DNA of 64,000 nt. Origin: Mycobacterium sp. 1245805.9. GTDB taxonomy: Bacteria; Actinomycetota; Actinomycetes; Mycobacteriales; Mycobacteriaceae. Shown here one piece after another: positions 1 through 8,327 of the stretch. The translations under genes were made by a program, and so were the position numbers. The notes under the pieces were generated by a model. The model worked only from the letters and a program-made list of their open reading frames with translations, ran no database searches and was not told where the DNA came from. The stretch covers positions 86,679 through 150,678 of the forward strand of contig NZ_LZKR01000029.1 of assembly GCF_001672915.1 (NCBI RefSeq), in the 5' to 3' direction. Position 1 is the first letter of the stretch, and every line of letters begins with the position of its first letter.

Positions 1-513
1 GATCCGTGCACCGGCCTGCACCGGCGCCCTCCCGGGGTCGCGCGCATTGACCCAGCCCCCCGCCGCCTGCAGCGTCAACGGAGTCGTCGCCCGGTCACGC
101 AGCGGCCCGTCCTGGCCGAAGCTCGATATCCGGACCACGACGAGGTTTGGGTTGATCGGGCCAAGAGCTTCCGCGTCCAGACCCCAGTCCCGCCGCTCGG
201 GCGCGCCGGCGTTCAGGTCTTCGATAAACACATCCGCCTGCGCGATGAGCTCGCGAAGGTCGGCGAGGTCGCTATGACGTGCCAAGTCGACTGTGACGCC
301 GGACTTTCCGGCGTTGAGATACGCGAAAAGCCCGCTTCGTTCCGGATCGGGATCGGCCGACGGAAACGGACCCCATAGGCGCAGCGGGTCACCCGTTGGG
401 CGCTCGATCTTACAGACGTCGGCGCCAAGGTCGACGAGCAATTTGGCGCAGTACGGACCCGCGATCTCGGAGGCCAGCTCAACAACGCGCAGACCCGCAA
501 GGGGCCCGTTCAC
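1..513 (-). CDS. CaiB/BaiF family CoA transferase (class III), 3' end outside window
   Basis: Only the first 171 codons are in the window. The GTG start at 513 overlaps the stop of the upstream aldehyde dehydrogenase gene (GTGA), so the two are probably co-translated. The N-terminus reads GLRVVELASEIAGPYCAKLL, then DLGADVCKIERPTGD and a LNAGKSGVTVDL segment, the usual family III opening (Rossmann-like CoA-binding part). The catalytic Asp of the family lies beyond the truncation, so activity cannot be judged. The family moves CoA between carboxylic acids; a role in activating an acid made by the neighbouring dehydrogenase is inference. Confidence 0.85.
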   Translation of the reverse strand, partial: MNGPLAGLRVVELASEIAGPYCAKLLVDLGADVCKIERPTGDPLRLWGPFPSADPDPERSGLFAYLNAGKSGVTVDLARHSDLADLRELIAQADVFIEDLNAGAPERRDWGLDAEALGPINPNLVVVRISSFGQDGPLRDRATTPLTLQAAGGWVNARDPGRAPVQAGARI

Positions 514-1973
514 GCGGGCACTCCGATGGCCTTGGGCTCCATATAGGCCCGCAGCCCCATCACACCACCCTCCCGGCCGATTCCACTCTGGTTGAAGCCG
601 CCGAACGGTGCGTCTCCGGGGATCGTCCCGTTGATCGAGACCTGCCCGGTCCTGATCCGGCGGGCGATCGCAACCGCGCGGTCGACGTCGCTTCCCCACA
701 CCGCGCCCCCGAGCCCATATGCCGAATTGTTGGCGATGGCCACTGCGTCATCGTCGTCGCGATACCGCAACACCGTCAGCACGGGACCGAACACTTCCTC
801 TTGAGCGATATAGGAATCGGGCGAGGCGTCCGTCAGTATCGTTGGCTCGAAATAGAATCCATGGGTCAGATCCTTCGGGCGCCCTCCCCCGGCGACCACG
901 GTTGCGCCGTCGGCTTCGGCACGTTCGACGAATCCCTCGACCCGGTCCCGATGCTCACGGCTGATCAGCGGGCCCATCGTCACCGCGGGGTCGCTGGGAT
1001 CGCCGATCACGACCCCGCGGGCCAGCCGCGCGAGTCGATCCACCACTTCGTCGTGGATCGCATCGGGCAACAACAGCCTGCTGTTGAGGATGCAGGCCTG
1101 ACCGGCGTGCATCGTGCATCCTTCGAACAGCAACCGCTCCAACAATTCGTCGGTGATCTCGACGTCAGGCAATAGGACGGTCGCGGACTTGCCACCGCAT
1201 TCCAGCAGAACGCGTTTCATCGTGGCTGCCGCGCCGGCCATCACGTCGCGGCCGACCGCCGAGCTGCCGGTGAAACTGACCATATTGACCCTGGGATCCA
1301 GGGTCAGGCTCCTGCTGGCCTCGACGCTGGTCGGGGTCACCACGTTGACGACACCGGCGGGGATATCCGTTTCCTCCTCGACGATTCGAGCCAGCGCGAG
1401 CCCGGCCAGGGGCGTCAGCGGCGATGGCTTGAGCACGAGCGTATTTCCCGCCGCCAGCGCCGCACCCAGCTTCATCACGTTAATGGTGTGCGGGAAATTC
1501 CACGGGGTCATGGCGGCCACCACACCGAGCGGTTCGTAGCGCAACAGCGTGGTGCCCGCAGCGCCCCACGCGTCCATCGGTTCCTCAGCGGGCTCCATCG
1601 CGAGCTCGGCGGCGTGACCGACCATGAATGCCGGGCCTTCGACGTGGATGATGCGCTCGTTTGCCGAACAACCCCACTCGGCCTGCGCCAGGGCGTAGAA
1701 CTCCTCGCTGTTGGCCAGTAGCGCTTCGCTGAGCTGTCGCAGGCATCTGGCCCGGTCCGCCGGCTCCGCCGCCGGCCAGGGGCCCGAATCGAACGCGGCC
1801 CTCGCCGCTGCGACGGCCTGTTGGACCTGCGCAACGCTCGCGTCCGGCGCGGTACCGATCACCGTCTCGGTCGCGGGGTTTACCACGTCGTAGCGCCCGC
1901 TGTCCGGATCGACCCATCGGCCGTCGATGTAATGCCCGTAGGCGTCGCGGAGAGACCGTGAGCCAGCCATCAT
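510..1973 (-). CDS. Aldehyde dehydrogenase (NAD(P)+-dependent, ALDH superfamily)
   Basis: About 487 residues, normal for ALDH. It oxidises an aldehyde to the acid. Visible family motifs: MTPWNFP, KPSPLTP, the FTGSSAVGR cofactor loop, LECGGKSA with the general-base Glu, and GQAC with the catalytic Cys near residue 293, then EVFGPVL and the C-terminal GGFNQSGIGREGG. Start taken at the ATG at 1973, which has GGAAGG seven bases upstream; the open frame extends 19 codons further without a ribosome site. It shares an operon with the CoA transferase downstream and is divergent from the P450 operon. The substrate is unknown. Confidence 0.9.
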   Translation of the reverse strand: MMAGSRSLRDAYGHYIDGRWVDPDSGRYDVVNPATETVIGTAPDASVAQVQQAVAAARAAFDSGPWPAAEPADRARCLRQLSEALLANSEEFYALAQAEWGCSANERIIHVEGPAFMVGHAAELAMEPAEEPMDAWGAAGTTLLRYEPLGVVAAMTPWNFPHTINVMKLGAALAAGNTLVLKPSPLTPLAGLALARIVEEETDIPAGVVNVVTPTSVEASRSLTLDPRVNMVSFTGSSAVGRDVMAGAAATMKRVLLECGGKSATVLLPDVEITDELLERLLFEGCTMHAGQACILNSRLLLPDAIHDEVVDRLARLARGVVIGDPSDPAVTMGPLISREHRDRVEGFVERAEADGATVVAGGGRPKDLTHGFYFEPTILTDASPDSYIAQEEVFGPVLTVLRYRDDDDAVAIANNSAYGLGGAVWGSDVDRAVAIARRIRTGQVSINGTIPGDAPFGGFNQSGIGREGGVMGLRAYMEPKAIGVPA

Positions 1974-2044
1974 CTGCCTGCCTTCCTGACTGATCGATCG
2001 CGGCGCGGCCCGGTGACGTAGCCACAACATACACTCTCTGACTG

Positions 2045-2073
2045 TGTGTACACGGCTCCGAAGAGGCCGTCAA
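2045..2073 (-). promoter_or_regulatory. Candidate promoter of the ALDH/CoA-transferase operon
   Basis: On the minus strand TTGACG (2073-2068) is followed after 17 bases by TACACA (2050-2045), a good sigma-70-like pair. It lies about 70 bases before the ALDH start. The -10 overlaps the 8-base palindrome GTGTACAC (2046-2053), which could bind a regulator. Inferred from sequence only. Confidence 0.45.
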
Positions 2074-2110
2074 CGGCAATCCACCTTTATTTAAGCCAAA
2101 TAGCCGGTGT

Positions 2111-2140
2111 TTGACAGGCGAGTCGGGTCTACTGTAGATA
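2111..2140 (+). promoter_or_regulatory. Candidate promoter of the igr-like operon
   Basis: A perfect -35 TTGACA (2111-2116) and TAGATA (2135-2140) are separated by 18 bases, 65 bases before the P450 start. It faces away from the candidate ALDH promoter, so the 230-base gap carries both promoters. Confidence 0.45.
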
Positions 2141-2149
2141 CCTTGGAAA

Positions 2150-2174
2150 CGGACATTCTTTATTTATCTGTCCG
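2150..2174. promoter_or_regulatory. Inverted repeat, candidate operator of the igr-like operon
   Basis: CGGACA (2150-2155) and TGTCCG (2169-2174) flank a 13-base AT-rich spacer just downstream of the candidate -10, where a repressor would block transcription. It does not resemble the KstR consensus that controls the classical cholesterol regulon. The TetR at 8328 is a possible ligand. Confidence 0.35.
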
Positions 2175-2204
2175 AACAGCTCTCAGCGTCGAGGAAGGCC
2201 TGCG

Positions 2205-3398
2205 GTGCCCACTACTACGGTTCCTTTGCACTCACCGGACTTCTACGCCGGCGATCCCTACCCGACCTACCGCGAACTTCGCAACACAACGCCCGTCGTC
2301 TGGAACGATGTCACGAACTTCTGGGCGCTGTTGAAGTACGAGGACATCCGTTACGTGTCCGGTCACCCGTTGACTTTCTCCTCGACGAAGGGCATCTCGA
2401 TCCCGGATCCCGCCCAGCCCGAACCCGTTCAGGAGGGAAACCTGATCTTCACCGATCCGCCGCGCCACCGGCAGCTCCGCAAGCTGATCAACTCCGGCTT
2501 CACCCGCCGCCAGGTGCAGTTGCTGGAGCCCAAGGTGCGCCAGATCGTGAAGGGCATCGTGGACAGTGTCGACACATCGCGGGAGTACGAGTTCGCAGAG
2601 GAAATCGCCGCACCGCTTCCCACCCGGCTGATCGCCGAAATGCTCGGTGCACCACCCGAAGACTGGGAGCAGTTCCGCAGCTGGTCAGACGCCGCAGTTG
2701 GCACTGCGGACCCCGACATCGAACTGGACTCGGTAGTCGCACTCGGTGAGCTCTACGAGTACTTCACCAAGCTCATCGCTGCACGGCGAACCGGCAAGGT
2801 CAGTGGGCAGGACGACTTGCTGAGCATTTTGGCTGCGGCCGAGGTAGACGGTGAGCAACTCACCGACGCCGATCTACTCAACTTCTCCTTCTTGCTCTTG
2901 GTCGCCGGCAACGAGACGACTCGCAACCTCATCGCACTGGGCACGTTGGCGTTGATCGACCATCCCGATCAGTTCGCCCTGCTGCGGTCGGACCCTTCTC
3001 TGCTGCCCGGCGCGGTCGAGGAGATGCTGCGATTCACCAGCCCGGTCACCCATATGGCCCGCTGCGCCACCCAGGACGTGGAGATCCGCGGCCAACAGAT
3101 CAAGGCCGGCGACACCGTCGTCATGCTCTACGGCGCCGCCAACCGCGACGAAGAGATCTTCGGCCCGACGTCCGAAGATTTCGACATCACGCGGAACCCC
3201 AACCCGCACATCGCGTTCGGTGCCGGTGAGCACGCCTGTCTGGGCGCCCAGCTCGCCCGGTTGGAGGCCAGGGTGATGTTCGAGGTGCTGCTGGGCACAT
3301 ATCCGACGATCGAACTCACCGGTGACGTGTCACGCCTGCGGGCCACCATGGTGCCCGGGGTGAAACGCATGCCGATTCGACTGGGAACGGGCAATTGA
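2205..3398 (+). CDS. Cytochrome P450 (first gene of igr-like operon, CYP125/CYP142 role)
   Basis: A 397-residue P450. The I-helix is VAGNETTRN, the ExxR region LPGAVEEMLRF, and the haem loop FGAGEHACLG puts the thiolate Cys at residue 345. The GTG start at 2205 has GAGGAAGG a few bases upstream. It is followed by a TGATG overlap with the acyl-CoA dehydrogenase gene. In the igr operon of M. tuberculosis the P450 (CYP125) oxidises the terminal methyl of the sterol side chain; by position this one should start an analogous side-chain oxidation, but the CYP family cannot be assigned by eye. No ferredoxin gene is nearby, so electron partners must come from elsewhere. Confidence 0.9.
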   Translation: MPTTTVPLHSPDFYAGDPYPTYRELRNTTPVVWNDVTNFWALLKYEDIRYVSGHPLTFSSTKGISIPDPAQPEPVQEGNLIFTDPPRHRQLRKLINSGFTRRQVQLLEPKVRQIVKGIVDSVDTSREYEFAEEIAAPLPTRLIAEMLGAPPEDWEQFRSWSDAAVGTADPDIELDSVVALGELYEYFTKLIAARRTGKVSGQDDLLSILAAAEVDGEQLTDADLLNFSFLLLVAGNETTRNLIALGTLALIDHPDQFALLRSDPSLLPGAVEEMLRFTSPVTHMARCATQDVEIRGQQIKAGDTVVMLYGAANRDEEIFGPTSEDFDITRNPNPHIAFGAGEHACLGAQLARLEARVMFEVLLGTYPTIELTGDVSRLRATMVPGVKRMPIRLGTGN

Positions 3399-4600
3399 TG
3401 GACTTCGACTACACACCTCAACAGGAACAGCTCCGCAAGGACTACCGCACCCGCCTCGAGGCGGTGATGACCCCCGAGCGCCGCGCCGCTGTAGCCAACC
3501 TGCTCGAGGGAGGCCCCGCGATCGCCGAATGCCGGCGCGCGCTCGGCGAAGCCGGCCTGCTCGGCGTCGCCTGGCCAGTCGAATACGGCGGCGGCGGACT
3601 GACAGCGCTGGAGCAATACATCTTTTCGGAAGAGGCGCGCCGGGTCAACGCGCCGTTGCCAATGATCACCCTGAACACGGTGGGCCCCACGCTCATTCAG
3701 TACGGAACCGAGGAGCAGAAGACCAAGTTCCTCCCCGCAATTCTCAAGGGAACTGTTGAATTCGCGATCGGCTACTCGGAGCCGGGCGCGGGAAGCGATC
3801 TCGCGTCACTGCGCACCACCGCAGTGCGCGACGGCGACGAGTTCGTCATCAACGGCTCGAAGATGTTCACCAGCGGCGCCGAGTTCGCCGACTACATCTG
3901 GTTGGCTGCACGCACCGATCCAACTGCCAAGAAGCACAAGGGCATCACGCTTTTCATCGTGCCGACCGACTCACCAGGATTCTCGTGGAAGCCGCTGCAC
4001 ACGATGCCGGGCGTGTCCACCTACTACACGTTCTACGACGATGTCCGGGTGCCCGAAAGTGCGATCGTGCTCGGCGAAAACCAAGGCTGGACCTTGGTCA
4101 CCAACCAGCTCAACCTGGAACGCGCCGCCTTGGGCAACCTCGGCGCGCTGGAGCCGTTGTTCACGAAGACCCTCAAATGGGCATCGACGACGCCGCTCGA
4201 CGACGGGTTTGTCATCGACAAGCCCTGGGTGCAGCAGGCTCTCGCCCGGGTGGAAGCGCAAGTCGCCGCCTACCGGCTGCTGAACCTGCGGGTGAACACG
4301 ACGATGAGTTCTGGCGCGCTCGGCATGGGTGAGGCCTCCGCTACAAAAGTATTCGGCACCGAACTCACCCAGCAGGTCGCCCGCGAACTACTCGAAGTCG
4401 TGGGTCAGGCCGGCGTTCGGAAGGGCTCGGCGGCTCCCCTCAAGGGCGAGCTGGAGAGCGCATACCGCATGGCGGTCATCAACACATTCGGCGGCGGAGC
4501 CAACGAGCTTCAACGCGACATCATCGCTATGGCCGGTCTCGGGATGCCGCGCGCACCCCGGGACATGCGAGCCAGCGCATCGGAGAAAGGAAGCTCGTGA
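3398..4600 (+). CDS. Acyl-CoA dehydrogenase, FadE29/ChsE2-like subunit
   Basis: 400 residues. FAD acyl-CoA dehydrogenase features: AIGYSEPGAGSDLASLRT, then FVINGSKMFTSGAEFADY, and the C-terminal NTFGGGANELQRDIIAMAGL. The ATG at 3398 overlaps the P450 stop; a TTG one codon earlier is possible. In the cholesterol pathway FadE28 and FadE29 form an alpha2beta2 enzyme in which both genes are needed. This operon also carries two unequal FadEs (400 and 369 residues), which fits such a heteromer desaturating a short side-chain acyl-CoA. Here the FadE29-like gene comes first, the reverse of the igr order. Confidence 0.88.
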   Translation: MDFDYTPQQEQLRKDYRTRLEAVMTPERRAAVANLLEGGPAIAECRRALGEAGLLGVAWPVEYGGGGLTALEQYIFSEEARRVNAPLPMITLNTVGPTLIQYGTEEQKTKFLPAILKGTVEFAIGYSEPGAGSDLASLRTTAVRDGDEFVINGSKMFTSGAEFADYIWLAARTDPTAKKHKGITLFIVPTDSPGFSWKPLHTMPGVSTYYTFYDDVRVPESAIVLGENQGWTLVTNQLNLERAALGNLGALEPLFTKTLKWASTTPLDDGFVIDKPWVQQALARVEAQVAAYRLLNLRVNTTMSSGALGMGEASATKVFGTELTQQVARELLEVVGQAGVRKGSAAPLKGELESAYRMAVINTFGGGANELQRDIIAMAGLGMPRAPRDMRASASEKGSS

Positions 4601-5145
4601 CCGAGACAACGAAGGACGAACTGCGCGAACGCCTCGATGCGCTCATCGGCCAACCCATCAGCTCCGGACAGCCGGTCAAGGCGCCAGATCCCGTGAATGC
4701 GGCCATGATCCGACACTGGGCTTACGCGTTGGACGATATGAACCCGGCGTATCTGGATCCGGAGTTCGCGGCCTCCTCCCGCTACGGCGGCCTCGTCTCG
4801 CCTCCGGTGATGCTGCAGTCGTGGACCATGGCGCCACCCAAACTTGTCGGCATCCACGAGCGAGGTGGAGTCCCGGTCGAACTCAAGGAAAATCCGCTCC
4901 AGTTCCTCACCGATGCCGGCTACACGGGCACGGTCGCCACCAACTCCGAGTTCGAGATCGAGCGATACCCGCGCGTCGGCGACGACATCACGGCCGAAAC
5001 TGTTTTCGAGACAATCTCCGACGAGAAGAAGACGGCGATGGGTATGGGCTACTTCGTCACCTGGATCACGACCTATCGGGATCAGAACGGTGAAGTGATC
5101 GGCCGCCAGCGGTTCCGCACCCTGCGATTCAAGACGGGAAACTGA
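4597..5145 (+). CDS. MaoC-like hot-dog protein, ChsH2 N-terminal domain equivalent (probably non-catalytic)
   Basis: 182 residues starting at GTG 4597 inside the previous stop (GTGA). The region ALDDMNPAYLDPEF, GGLVSPPVMLQSW and the later GYFVTWITTYRDQNGE strand match the MaoC N-terminal dehydratase fold. A MaoC hydratase needs a D-x4-H pair; here D47 is followed at +5 by Tyr52, so the His is missing. In ChsH1-ChsH2 the ChsH2 MaoC domain is likewise inactive and ChsH1 supplies the residues. The DUF35 domain that is fused to it in M. tuberculosis ChsH2 is here the next gene, overlapping by one base. Confidence 0.85.
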   Translation: MTETTKDELRERLDALIGQPISSGQPVKAPDPVNAAMIRHWAYALDDMNPAYLDPEFAASSRYGGLVSPPVMLQSWTMAPPKLVGIHERGGVPVELKENPLQFLTDAGYTGTVATNSEFEIERYPRVGDDITAETVFETISDEKKTAMGMGYFVTWITTYRDQNGEVIGRQRFRTLRFKTGN

Positions 5146-5558
5146 TGGCCACCAGACTCGCTCCATCGATCAGCCCCGACACCGAATTCTTCTGGTCGGG
5201 CCTGAAGGACCACAAGCTGCTGATCCAGCGGTGCGAGGACTGCAATACGTTGCGCGTGCCGCCTCGGCCGATGTGCGGACACTGTCAGTCCCTGAACTGG
5301 GGTTCCGTCGAATCGACCGGGCGTGGCGTTGTTTACAGCTTCGTAATGCCGCAATATCCGCCGCTGCCCTTCCTCCAGTATCCGTATGTGGTGGCGCTGA
5401 TCGAACTCGACGAAGGCGTGCGCATCGTCTCAAACCTCTGCGACATCGAGCCCGAGGCAATCGAGGTGGGGCTTCCCGTTGAGGTCTTCTACGAAAAGTT
5501 CGAAGCAATCCCGAGCGGTGAGGAACTGGTTCTGCACCAGTTCCGGCCGGCGCGCTGA
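5145..5558 (+). CDS. DUF35 OB-fold protein with zinc ribbon, ChsH2 C-terminal domain equivalent
   Basis: 137 residues. Near residues 28-48 there is a zinc ribbon, CEDC then CGHC, followed by a beta-rich OB-fold with the typical GRGVVYSFVM and PYVVALIELDEGVRIVSN strands. DUF35 proteins pair with thiolase-like lipid-transfer proteins; in the cholesterol pathway the ChsH2 DUF35 domain is required by the Ltp2 retro-aldolase. The ATG overlaps the stop of the MaoC gene (TGATG). The partner is probably the Ltp2-like protein encoded 1.6 kb downstream. Confidence 0.88.
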   Translation: MATRLAPSISPDTEFFWSGLKDHKLLIQRCEDCNTLRVPPRPMCGHCQSLNWGSVESTGRGVVYSFVMPQYPPLPFLQYPYVVALIELDEGVRIVSNLCDIEPEAIEVGLPVEVFYEKFEAIPSGEELVLHQFRPAR

Positions 5559-5579
5559 CCCATAAGGAATTAGGCGAGT

Positions 5580-6689
5580 ATGGACTTTTCCTTCACCGAA
5601 GAACAAGAGACAGTCGGCAAGGTGGCGCGCCAGCTCTTCGAGCACCGCGCCACCCCCGAACACCTTGCCGACCTGGAATCCGGCGAGGTCCGCTTCGACG
5701 AAGCGCTGTGGCGCGAGTTGGCATCCTCGGACTTGCTGGGCATCGCGCTGCCCGAGTCCGTTGGCGGCAGTGGCGGCGGCTTCCTCGAGCTCGGCGTGCT
5801 GCTCGTCGAGGTCGGCTGGAGCGTTGCGCCCGTCCCCGTCTACGCGACCCTCGTCCTCGGCGCGGATACAATTGCGCGGCACGGTAATTCGACAATTCAG
5901 CAGCGTTACCTGTCAAAAGTCGTGGACGGCAGTGCGATTCTGACCGCCGCACTCGCCGAGCCGGGCAACTCGGATCCGACCACGCCGCGCACCACCGCAC
6001 GCGCAGATGGTGACGCTTGGATCCTGGACGGCACAAAAGAACTCGTACCCGCCGCTCAGCTTGCCGACGCCATAGTGGTTTCGGCGCTCGCCGACGACGG
6101 ACCTGGACTATTCATCGTCGAGGCGGCGACCGCCGGGGTGACCGTCACGCCGGCGACTACCACCAACGGTGAACCCTACGCGGACGTCGAACTCACCGGC
6201 GCCGTCGCACAGCGGCTCAACAACACCGGCGGCGCGGACGCAATCGGTTCCCTCTACACCAGGGCGCTCGTCGGGCTGTGCGCGATGCAGGTCGGCGTGG
6301 CCGAACGGGCGCTGAAGTTCGCCGCTTCCTACACCAGCGAACGCGAGCAATTCGGCAGGCCGATCGGCTCGTTCCAGGCGGTGCAGCAGCGGCTGGCCGA
6401 TGCCTTCATCGACGTCGAGGCGATCCGCTGGACCACCTGGCACGCGGCCTGGCTGATCGATGAGGGCCGGCCAGCGAGCCGCGAAGCGGCGATCGCCAAG
6501 TTCTGGGCCGCCGAGGCCGGCGCTCGGGTCGTCGCATCGGCCCAGCAGGTACACGGCGGGATGGGCATCGACGTCACCTACCCGCTCCACCGCTATTTCC
6601 TATGGGCCAAGCAAATCGAGCTTTCGCTCGGCTCTGCCTCCCAACAACTCGCCCGCCTCGGCGCCGCATACCCGGAAGGAAGCAAATGA
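5580..6689 (+). CDS. Acyl-CoA dehydrogenase, FadE28/ChsE1-like subunit
   Basis: 369 residues, ATG at 5580 with AAGGAATTAGG upstream. It opens MDFSFTEEQETVGKVARQL, contains YTSEREQFGRPIGSFQAVQ and ends with QVHGGMGIDVTYPLHRYFL and AKQIELSLGS, a C-terminus typical of the FadE28 class. It should pair with the 400-residue FadE of the same operon. The stop overlaps the next start (ATGA). Confidence 0.88.
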   Translation: MDFSFTEEQETVGKVARQLFEHRATPEHLADLESGEVRFDEALWRELASSDLLGIALPESVGGSGGGFLELGVLLVEVGWSVAPVPVYATLVLGADTIARHGNSTIQQRYLSKVVDGSAILTAALAEPGNSDPTTPRTTARADGDAWILDGTKELVPAAQLADAIVVSALADDGPGLFIVEAATAGVTVTPATTTNGEPYADVELTGAVAQRLNNTGGADAIGSLYTRALVGLCAMQVGVAERALKFAASYTSEREQFGRPIGSFQAVQQRLADAFIDVEAIRWTTWHAAWLIDEGRPASREAAIAKFWAAEAGARVVASAQQVHGGMGIDVTYPLHRYFLWAKQIELSLGSASQQLARLGAAYPEGSK

Positions 6690-7138
6690 CCTCCACCGTC
6701 GACCGCACCACCACACGGGCGTGGAACTCCATCAACGTGGGCGACGAAGTCACCCCAATGGACGTACCGGTGACCACCACGCTGATCGTTGCCGGCGCCA
6801 TCGCATCACGCGACTACATGCCGGTACACCACGACCGCGACTTCGCCAATTCTCAAGGCTCCAAAGACATTTTCATGAATATCCTGACGACCAACGGGCT
6901 ATGTGTGAAGTTCTTGCACGACTGGGCGGGCCCCGAGGCGATGATCAAGAAGCTGTCCATTCGACTCGGCGTACCGGCCTACCCGAATGACCCGCTGCGC
7001 TTCACGGGTTCCGTCACGGACAAATCATCGGCCGACGGGGAAGGCCTTGTCGAGGTCACCTTCAAGGGCACCAACAGCCTGGGCGACCACGTCTCGGGAA
7101 CCGCGGTGCTCAGCCTGCTCCAGGGTGTGGATGCATGA
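6686..7138 (+). CDS. MaoC-like enoyl-CoA hydratase subunit, ChsH1-like (catalytic)
   Basis: 150 residues from the ATG at 6686 (ATGA overlap with the FadE stop; the open frame runs 28 codons further but inside the FadE gene). It holds RDYMPVHHDRDFA, with D43 and H48 in the D-x4-H spacing of the catalytic pair known in M. tuberculosis ChsH1 (Asp29, His34). The other MaoC protein of this operon lacks the His, so hydration of the enoyl-CoA should depend on this subunit in a heteromer. Confidence 0.87.
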   Translation: MTSTVDRTTTRAWNSINVGDEVTPMDVPVTTTLIVAGAIASRDYMPVHHDRDFANSQGSKDIFMNILTTNGLCVKFLHDWAGPEAMIKKLSIRLGVPAYPNDPLRFTGSVTDKSSADGEGLVEVTFKGTNSLGDHVSGTAVLSLLQGVDA

Positions 7139-8304
7139 GCGACGGTATCGGCGGCAAAACCGCCCTCGTCGGAATCGGGCAAACCGAATTCTCCAAGGAA
7201 TCTGGCCGCACCGAGATGCAGCTTGCCTGCGAAGCGGTATTGGCGGCGATCCGCGACGCCGGCCTGAAGCCCGCCGACATCGACGGCATGGTCACATTCA
7301 GCGTCGACGAGAACGAGGAAATCGAGGTCGCCCGTAACGTCGGAATTCGCGACCTGACCTTCTTCACCAGAGTCCCGCACGGTGGCGGTGCGGCCGCCGG
7401 AACCGTAATGCAGGCCGCGATGGCGGTCGCGACGGGCGTTGCGGAGGCGGTCGTCTGCTACCGCGCCTTCAACGAGCGCTCCGGCTTTCGTTTCGGGGGT
7501 GCCGGCCGCCAACCGGGCGTGACGCCGTTGTGGATGGCGCCCTATGCCCCGTTCGGCTTCATGACGCCCGCGGCCTGGGTCGCATTGCATGCGCAACGCT
7601 ACATGACGGCGTACGGGGTCAGTAACGCCGATTTTGGCAAGATCTCCGTCATCGACCGCAAGCATGCCGCGAAGAACCCGGACGCGTGGTTCTACGGCAA
7701 GCCGATAACCATTGAGCAGCACCAGCAATCGCGCTGGATCATCGAGCCGGTGCTCAGGCTGCTCGACTGCTGCCAGGAAAGCGATGGTGGTGTTGCGATG
7801 GTGGTGACAAGCCTCGAGCGAGCGCGAGACTTGGCCAAACCGCCCGCAGTCATCACCGCCGCAGCGCAGGGCGCCGCCTACGACGGCGAAGTGATGACCA
7901 GCTACTACCGCGAGGACATCACGGGCCTGCCCGAGATGGGTGTCGTCGGCGACAAGCTCTGGCGCGACTCCGGCCTTAAACCGCAAGATATTTCGACCGC
8001 CTTCCTCTACGACCACTTCACACCCTTCGTCTTCACCCAGCTCGAGGAACTGGGATTCTGCGGGCGCGGGGAAGCCAAGGACTTCGTTTCAGTCGACGAG
8101 TTGTCGCTCGGGGGCCGGATGCCGATCAACACCAACGGTGGCCTGCTCGGCGAGGCATACATCCACGGCATGAACGGCATCACCGAGGGCGTCCGTCAGG
8201 TGCGCGGCACCTCGCACAACCAGGTCGACAACGTCGAACACGTGCTCGTCACGTCCGGCACGGGCGTTCCGACGAGCGGTCTGATTCTCGCGCCGGATCG
8301 CTGA
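7135..8304 (+). CDS. Thiolase-like lipid-transfer protein, Ltp2-type aldolase
   Basis: 389 residues, ATG overlapping the previous stop (ATGA). Thiolase-fold features are KTALVGIGQTEFSKESGR, DIDGMVTFSVDENEE, VGDKLWRDSGL, and the C-terminal GGLLGEAYIHGMNGITEG and HVLVTSGTGVPTSGLIL. The family's cholesterol member Ltp2 works with the ChsH2 DUF35 domain as a retro-aldolase that releases propionyl-CoA from the side chain. A DUF35 gene in the same operon supports that activity here; the actual substrate is unknown. Confidence 0.88.
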   Translation: MSDGIGGKTALVGIGQTEFSKESGRTEMQLACEAVLAAIRDAGLKPADIDGMVTFSVDENEEIEVARNVGIRDLTFFTRVPHGGGAAAGTVMQAAMAVATGVAEAVVCYRAFNERSGFRFGGAGRQPGVTPLWMAPYAPFGFMTPAAWVALHAQRYMTAYGVSNADFGKISVIDRKHAAKNPDAWFYGKPITIEQHQQSRWIIEPVLRLLDCCQESDGGVAMVVTSLERARDLAKPPAVITAAAQGAAYDGEVMTSYYREDITGLPEMGVVGDKLWRDSGLKPQDISTAFLYDHFTPFVFTQLEELGFCGRGEAKDFVSVDELSLGGRMPINTNGGLLGEAYIHGMNGITEGVRQVRGTSHNQVDNVEHVLVTSGTGVPTSGLILAPDR

Positions 8305-8327
8305 GTTCGCCGATGCAAGGGAGCCTG

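Noticed and set aside
396..1175. Long plus-strand open frame opposite the aldehyde dehydrogenase gene
   Set aside because: High-GC shadow of the ALDH gene; the protein is Arg/His-rich with no family pattern and no ribosome site.
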